Shown here piece by piece: positions 59,150 through 64,000 of a stretch of DNA of 64,000 nt (positions within the stretch are counted from its first letter, which is position 1; every line of letters begins with the position of its first letter). The position numbers were made by a program, and so were the translations under genes. Origin of the DNA: Cystobacter fuscus DSM 2262 (lineage in GTDB: Bacteria > Myxococcota > Myxococcia > Myxococcales > Myxococcaceae); assembly GCF_000335475.2 (NCBI RefSeq), contig NZ_ANAH02000064.1:186001-250000 (forward strand), read 5' to 3'. The notes beneath the pieces are model-generated. The model searched no databases. It saw only the letters and a program-made list of their open reading frames with translations, and was not told where the DNA came from.

Positions 59150-59758
59150 TCAGCGGTTGATGTCGTCTTCGCCCGTGCCGCTCGTGCTGCCGCCGGGGCC
59201 CACGCTGCCGGAGCCGCCCAGGTCTCTGCGCGAGTTCGTGCTTCCGCTGTCGGATCCGCCCACGTCACTGCCGGAGCCGCCCAGGTCACTGTCCACGCCC
59301 GAGGGGTCGGGGCTGAAACCGCCCGGTTCACTGTTCACGCCCGAGCCGCCGGTGCCGCCCACGTCACTACCGGAGCCCGTGCTGCCGGAGTTGGATCCAC
59401 CGAGATCACTGCCCGAGCCCGTGCTTCCGCTGCCCACGTCCGAGCCCGTGCCGCCAGCACCCGAGCCGCCCAGATCACTGCCCGAGCCGGTGCTGCCACT
59501 GCTCGAGCCGCTGATGTCACCAGCACCCGTTCCTCCGGTGCCTCCGCCCGTGGTGTCACCACCTCCCGTGGTGTCTCCGGTCGTTCCGGTTCCTGTTGTT
59601 CCTCCTCCACTCGTTCCGGATCCGGTCGTGGAGCCGCCCTGCGATGTATCGGTCCCGCTCGTTCCTTGATCCCCAGCACCGCCCGCCGTCTTACAGCCCA
59701 CGCCGAAGAGCAGAGCCGCGGACAACGCACCCACCACCACCGTCTTGATGTGTTTCAT
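59150..59758 (-). CDS. Gly/Ser/Thr/Asp-repeat lipoprotein
   Basis: 202 residues from the ATG at 59758, with GGAGGAGAGG upstream. The N-terminus 'MKHIKTVVVGALSAALLFGVGC' is a clear lipoprotein signal (Cys at 22). The rest is low-complexity, built of imperfect units such as 'GSTGSGSDLGGS', 'TTGGGDTTGGG' and 'GSGSDVGG'. The regular Asp in Gly/Ser-rich repeats suggests a flexible, possibly calcium-binding surface linker. The DNA repeats may vary in number between strains. No homologous function is known to me. Confidence 0.65.
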   Translation of the reverse strand: MKHIKTVVVGALSAALLFGVGCKTAGGAGDQGTSGTDTSQGGSTTGSGTSGGGTTGTGTTGDTTGGGDTTGGGTGGTGAGDISGSSSGSTGSGSDLGGSGAGGTGSDVGSGSTGSGSDLGGSNSGSTGSGSDVGGTGGSGVNSEPGGFSPDPSGVDSDLGGSGSDVGGSDSGSTNSRRDLGGSGSVGPGGSTSGTGEDDINR

Positions 59759-60025
59759 GACGTTTCCTCTCCTCCAGTTGGACCCCAGGAGGCTAGGTAT
59801 GGCTCTGCAAGGGTGCATTGGTCGTGAAGACACACCTCACGCTCGGTGGTGCCGTCTGTCGTCCCAGCGGGCTTGCTGCCTGGGGAGCGGAATGGCTGCT
59901 GGGAATAGAATGGGGTGACCCGCGGGAATGGGCCTGCCTGGAGACTGCGGCGGCGGGCCGTGCGAGGGCAGGGTGAGGCCTGGCGCGAGCCGCCGGGTGA
60001 CTTCGCGCGCCAGGCCCCGGTCCGG
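59759..60025. other. intergenic region between repeat lipoprotein and amylase genes
   Basis: About 265 bases with no supported gene. Both neighbours are on the minus strand, so it should contain the amylase terminator and the lipoprotein promoter. No strong hairpin was recognised. Confidence 0.35.
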
Positions 60026-63000
60026 CTACTTCCAGGTGTCGTTGAGGGTCGCGGTCCCTGAGGCGGGGATCGTGGTCGCGCGGTTGGCGCCGCTCTCCCA
60101 GGTGACGTTCCCGGAGCCGTCCTTCTTGATGTACTTGTATTCGAGGGCCGTCGAGCCGGGCAGGTTGAGCGTCACGCTCCACTTCGGGTAGCTGGCCGAG
60201 GACAGGAGGATGGCGGCGGCGGTGTTCCAGTTGCCGATCGCGGCATGGTTGCCCACGAGGTAGACGTTCTGTCCCACGACGGTGCTGGCCGTCACGTTGA
60301 AGGTGACGGAGGTGGCCGAGGTGGTGTTCGTGGTGACGCTCAGGGCGGTGCTCTGGGCGGAGGCATTGCCCGCGGTGTCACGCGCGCGCACGGTGTAGCG
60401 GTAGGCCGTGCCGGCACTCAGGTCGCTGTCGGTGTAGCTGGCGGAGACGGGTGAGCCCACCAGCGCGCCATCGCGGTACACGTCATATCCGGCGATGCCG
60501 CTGGCGTCCGTGGAGGCGCTCCAGGTGAGCGACACGGAGGAGGCTGTCTTGGACGCCGCCGTCAGGCCGGAGGGGACGGAGGGCGGGGTGGTGTCGAGCG
60601 CGGGAGCCCCGCGGGTGACGACACCGTCCTTTACCGTGGAGATGCCCACGGGCAGGAGGTAGTTGGTGCCCTTGTTGTTGTCCCAGGTGCCCTTGCCATC
60701 GTTGAAGACACACTCGAGCTGGGTGGCCGCTCCCAGGTTGACGGTGTATTTGGCGTAGCCCGGCACCTCGGAGTTGGCCATGACGTTGCCGGGCACGGTC
60801 GTCCACGTGCCGCTGCCGATGCGGAAGTGGATGTATTTGAGGGTGAAGTTGTTGTTGGAATAATAGACGGTGGTGCTGTTGCCCGTCTGGGTGGTGACGG
60901 ACAGGGCGGCGCTGGGCGCGGAGACATTGCCCGCCGCGTCCCGGGCGCGCACGGTGTAGCTGTAGGCGGTGCTCGGCGAGAGGCCGGTGTCCGAGTAGGT
61001 CGTGCCCGGGACGGAAGCGACCTGGGTGCCATTGCGGAGCACCTCGTAGCCCGCGACGCCGTAGTTGTCGGTGGAGGCCGTCCAGGCGAGGGCCACCGAG
61101 GAGCTCGTCGTGCCCGACGCCGTCAGCCCCGAGGGAGTGGAGGGCGGGGTGGTGTCCGGCGGAAGGGTGGCGACGTTGAGCGCGGAGCCCTGGGCGGACG
61201 TGTTGCCCGCCGCGTCCCGGGCGCGCACGGTGTAGCTGTATTGGGTGCCCGGGGAGAGGCCGCTGTCGGTATAGGCCGTGCTGGTGCTCGAGCCCACCTG
61301 CGTGCCATCGCGGAAGACATCATAGCCGCTCACCGCCACGTTGTCCGAGGACGCGCTCCAGCCCAGGGTCACCGAGCGATCCGTCTTCGCCGTGGCGGTC
61401 AGTCCCGAGGGGACGGAGGGCGCGGTGGTGTCCACCACGAGGAAGGGATGCGTCCCCTGCACCGTGCCGTTGGGGTCCTCGATGTACTTGCCGCCCACCA
61501 GGTTGTACCGGCCCGAGCCCACGTAGACGGACTGGATTTCCCCTCGGGTGACGTTGCCCCGGCTGTCGGTGGCCTCGATGTAGTAGTCGAGGAGCTGGTC
61601 ACGGTAGTTGCCCAGGTAGACGTAGTAGAGATCGCCGATCTCCTGCGCGGGCACCTTGGCCATGACGGGCAGGTAGGCCGGCTGCCAGGAGACGCCATTC
61701 ATCACGGGCTTCAGGTCGCGCCGGGTGAGCGGGTAGTCCACCCAGGCGCCCACGCGGGAAGGATCGATGTTGGGAACACCCGCGGCCTTGCGCGCCGCCG
61801 GATCATAGACCTTGGGGGTGTTGTCGAGCGGGTCGATGCTCTTGTTGGTGTGCACGCGGACGCGGGCCTTGATGGAGGAGATGCCGCTCACGTCGTAGGC
61901 GTAGGTGTAGAGGGCGAAGTGGTTGTTGAAGAAGTGGAGCGTCCAGCCCTCGGACTTGTCGGTGTTGGCGCTGCCGGGGTTGTAGGGCCAGCGCTGGGCC
62001 CACCAGACGGAGGGGCCCGTCTTGTCCTGGGCGAGGCGCTGCTGCACGTAGGGCTTGGAGAAGTAGAGGGATTGATTGAAGGACAGCGTGGGCTTGACGT
62101 TGTCGTCCTGGTTCTCGTCGTAGTAGCCGAAGCCCGAGTCCATGGCGGGCAGCAGGAAGTACCAGGCGAGTTCCGCGGGGTTGGCGCCGCCCGCCCAGTC
62201 ATTGTTCACGTCCCCCTTGATGGGGAAGGACATCATCCACGGGTTGAGCTGGTTGCCGGTGTGGGTGATCTGCTTGTCGATCGCGGAGGTGGGCGACCAG
62301 TGGTTGGGGTGCGCGTCGAGCCAGAGTTGCTCGGCGGTCTTCGCGTGGTTGAGGGCGGCCTGGAGCAGGGCGAAGTTGCGCTCGAGGTAGTGCCAGCCGT
62401 GCTCGAGGGAGACGGTCATGCCCTCCTGGACGCCGTTGAGGTTCGTCTTGGGGGAGAGATTGAGTCCGGTGGCGGCGTTGAAGGCGGGGAACTGACCTTT
62501 CCAGATGCCGAAGGGCAGCTTCCAGTGGTGCCACTGGGGATCCGAGGAGGAGTCGCGCGTGTCCACCCACGAGCCGTCCTGGACGTGCACCACGTCGGTG
62601 GTGGCGGGGGTGTGGTTGACGAGGTACTCGGAGATGCCCACGCACTGCACACCATTGGCGCAGGTGACGGAGCGGCCGTTGTACCAGGTGGAGTCGGAGC
62701 CGGCGCGTCCGCTCGAGTTGTCGCCATCATGTGCGATGACGAAGAACTGCCGTTGGGGAACGAGTCCCTCGAAGCTCTTGAGGTTGACGACGTCGACGGT
62801 GGCCTCGCCTTCCCAGCCCTCGAGCCAGGAGCCGTTCTGGTTGACGGGGACGCCGACGATGCGCGACTCGGCGCCCGAGGCGGGGTCCACGTAGCGCACC
62901 CAGTGGGGGGTGGAGGCGAAGGGGTACTTGTTCTTGATGACCTGCTGCTCGTGGGCCATCTGCGCGCTCACCCAGGAGCCCACGGAGCTGGTGTTCTGGA

Positions 63001-63829
63001 GATCGGCGCGGTTGGGCGGGGAGACGAGCGTGTCGGAGCCCGGCTCGTTGAGGTAGGGATAGTCCTTGAGCGTGCGCGAGAAGTGGTTGTCACCGATGAC
63101 GGCCCACTGCACGCCGAGCTTGGAGAGGGTGGGAATGAGGCGCTCGGAGAAGCCGAGCTCGGTGGGGAAGAAGCCCTTGGAGGACTGGAAGGAGCCGCCG
63201 AGGAAGTAGGGCTGGGCGAGCGTGGCGCTCTGGTAGATGAGATCCTTGAGGAAGTAGTCCGGACCGACCAGGGGCCCCATGGAGTGGTGGCCGGTGAAGT
63301 GGATGAGGTCCAGGGTGTGGTTGCCCGCGGGGGTGAGCAGCGTGCTGTAGCGGTCCTTCCAGGAGGAGCCCCAGTTGGGGTTGTCGTAGCCGGGGACGTT
63401 CTTCAGGGTGACGAGATCCTGGACATTGTTCACCACGGCGCCGGACATGGTGACGTGCACCTGGCCGGTGGGGGCGTTGGTCTTCATGTCCGAGGCGACG
63501 CTCGGGGGCCAGTACAGGTAGGCGCCAGTCTTGGCGTTGTGCGAGTAATAGGTGACGAGGTCATCGTGCGGCATGGGCGCGCCCGATGGCAGGTAATAGG
63601 TGTAATTGGACGGGGGGTTCTTCTTCAGGTTGATGACCTGCGCGTCATACATGTACCGGATGGGGCCGCCGGTGGGCGTGGACGCGTATTGGCTCAGGTC
63701 GTAGTAGGCCCAGAAGTTGGGCATGTGGTTGTGGTAGACGTGGGCGGCGGCGATCTGCGCGCTCGCGGGCGTGGCGCACAGCAACAGTGCCGACAGGGCG
63801 AGCCCTACCGACGGCTTCACTCGATGCAT
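60026..63829 (-). CDS. secreted GH57-type amylase with FN3, CBM25-like and CBM20-like domains
   Basis: 1267 residues from the ATG at 63829. The Sec signal is 'VGLALSALLLCATPASAQ'. The catalytic part (to ~780) opens with 'AAHVYHNHMPNFWAYYDL' (GH57 motif I, HxHxP) and includes 'GFFPTELGFSERLIPTL', which should carry the nucleophile Glu, and 'QWAVIGDNHFSRT'. Then come FN3 domains ('PSGLTATAKTDRSVTLGWSA' and a second copy), a CBM25-like domain ('LKYIHFRIGSGTWTTVPG'), a third FN3 and a C-terminal CBM20-like domain ('QNVYLVGNHAAIGNWNTA'). It should degrade starch or glycogen outside the cell. GH57 enzymes are best known from thermophiles and often intracellular, so this secreted, starch-binding form is unusual. 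Confidence 0.85.
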   Translation of the reverse strand: MHRVKPSVGLALSALLLCATPASAQIAAAHVYHNHMPNFWAYYDLSQYASTPTGGPIRYMYDAQVINLKKNPPSNYTYYLPSGAPMPHDDLVTYYSHNAKTGAYLYWPPSVASDMKTNAPTGQVHVTMSGAVVNNVQDLVTLKNVPGYDNPNWGSSWKDRYSTLLTPAGNHTLDLIHFTGHHSMGPLVGPDYFLKDLIYQSATLAQPYFLGGSFQSSKGFFPTELGFSERLIPTLSKLGVQWAVIGDNHFSRTLKDYPYLNEPGSDTLVSPPNRADLQNTSSVGSWVSAQMAHEQQVIKNKYPFASTPHWVRYVDPASGAESRIVGVPVNQNGSWLEGWEGEATVDVVNLKSFEGLVPQRQFFVIAHDGDNSSGRAGSDSTWYNGRSVTCANGVQCVGISEYLVNHTPATTDVVHVQDGSWVDTRDSSSDPQWHHWKLPFGIWKGQFPAFNAATGLNLSPKTNLNGVQEGMTVSLEHGWHYLERNFALLQAALNHAKTAEQLWLDAHPNHWSPTSAIDKQITHTGNQLNPWMMSFPIKGDVNNDWAGGANPAELAWYFLLPAMDSGFGYYDENQDDNVKPTLSFNQSLYFSKPYVQQRLAQDKTGPSVWWAQRWPYNPGSANTDKSEGWTLHFFNNHFALYTYAYDVSGISSIKARVRVHTNKSIDPLDNTPKVYDPAARKAAGVPNIDPSRVGAWVDYPLTRRDLKPVMNGVSWQPAYLPVMAKVPAQEIGDLYYVYLGNYRDQLLDYYIEATDSRGNVTRGEIQSVYVGSGRYNLVGGKYIEDPNGTVQGTHPFLVVDTTAPSVPSGLTATAKTDRSVTLGWSASSDNVAVSGYDVFRDGTQVGSSTSTAYTDSGLSPGTQYSYTVRARDAAGNTSAQGSALNVATLPPDTTPPSTPSGLTASGTTSSSVALAWTASTDNYGVAGYEVLRNGTQVASVPGTTYSDTGLSPSTAYSYTVRARDAAGNVSAPSAALSVTTQTGNSTTVYYSNNNFTLKYIHFRIGSGTWTTVPGNVMANSEVPGYAKYTVNLGAATQLECVFNDGKGTWDNNKGTNYLLPVGISTVKDGVVTRGAPALDTTPPSVPSGLTAASKTASSVSLTWSASTDASGIAGYDVYRDGALVGSPVSASYTDSDLSAGTAYRYTVRARDTAGNASAQSTALSVTTNTTSATSVTFNVTASTVVGQNVYLVGNHAAIGNWNTAAAILLSSASYPKWSVTLNLPGSTALEYKYIKKDGSGNVTWESGANRATTIPASGTATLNDTWK

Positions 63830-64000
63830 GGGGGTCCTCTGGGGTAAGAGGAGGCGCACCCTAGTGGAGCCACCCGGGCTTTTCTCGTTTTCTGATGAGA
63901 AAGGATTTGCCGCATCGCGGCAATCGTTCGGGTAAAGAGCGGAATCTGACGGATTCAGCCGTGGTGTCGCTCGACCATGGGGTTCTGCGGGCCGCATCAC
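63830..64000. other. upstream region of the amylase gene at the window edge
   Basis: No gene is supported. The stretch includes an AT-richer part around 63880-63950 ('ttttctcgttttctgatgag'), a likely promoter location for the amylase. The minus-strand frame stays open to the window end but upstream of 63829 reads as non-coding. Confidence 0.35.

Noticed and set aside
1-64000. CRISPR arrays, rRNA, tRNA, transposases or integrases
   Set aside because: No regularly spaced repeats, RNA-gene signatures or DDE/tyrosine-recombinase motifs were found by eye; a tRNA scan was not possible.

Overview
The window is very GC-rich, densely coded DNA that looks like a predatory, multicellular delta-proteobacterium, most likely a myxobacterium of the Cystobacter/Archangium group. 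The evidence is a giant single-gene hybrid NRPS/PKS, a DUF2380-type lipoprotein toxin with tandem immunity genes, several lipoproteins, secreted multi-domain glycoside hydrolases and stand-alone immunity proteins (Imm11-like, DUF3396-like). No rRNA, tRNA, CRISPR array or transposase was recognised. All family names come from reading translated sequence by eye; no database search was run.

Layout. (1) 212-5363 (+): a tightly overlapping five-gene operon encoding a sigma-70-region-2-like protein, a small HTH-like protein, an ImmA/IrrE-type zinc peptidase, a NurA-like protein and a HerA/FtsK-type ATPase. It reads as a DNA-processing or defence module under protease-controlled regulation, and is the best candidate here for an undescribed system. 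(2) 5370-11211: a CmlA-like di-iron beta-hydroxylase (-), then a lipoprotein with Ig-like repeats and one haem-c motif, a nucleotidyltransferase and an ABC half-exporter (all +). (3) 11330-15044: competition genes, namely an Imm11-like protein (+), then on the minus strand a DUF2380-type lipoprotein toxin followed by three tandem paralogous 156-aa putative immunity proteins. (4) 15115-40662 (-): one 8515-residue megasynthase, read as FAAL-ACP / C-A-PCP / KS-AT-ACP / C-A*[luciferase-like monooxygenase] / C-A-PCP / C-A-PCP / C-A-PCP / C-A-PCP-TE. It should make a lipopeptide of five amino acids with one malonate unit that may be alpha-oxidised. (5) 40780-43670: a truncated NTF2-like fragment, a DUF3396-type immunity protein and an FAD-dependent oxidoreductase. 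(6) 43692-48119: a MocR/PdxR regulator divergent from a PNPOx-like flavoprotein with an inverted repeat between them, an orphan membrane histidine kinase, and a TetR regulator with two matching dyads at its start. (7) 48297-64000: a secreted GH92-type alpha-mannosidase with two discoidin domains, unknown secreted and membrane proteins, a fatty-acid desaturase, a membrane metallophosphoesterase, a voltage-gated-type K+ channel with a C-terminal zinc ribbon, small basic or hydrophilic proteins, a Gly/Ser/Asp repeat lipoprotein and a secreted GH57-type amylase with CBM25- and CBM20-like starch-binding domains.

How the parts may work together. The FAAL/NRPS/PKS line, the CmlA-like hydroxylase (acting in trans on a carrier-bound aromatic residue), the FAD oxidoreductase and the ABC exporter could form one lipopeptide pathway, although toxin-immunity genes lie between them. 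The immunity genes on both sides of the megasynthase suggest this is a plastic, competition-related part of the genome. The right end looks like polysaccharide degradation and lipid or stress functions.
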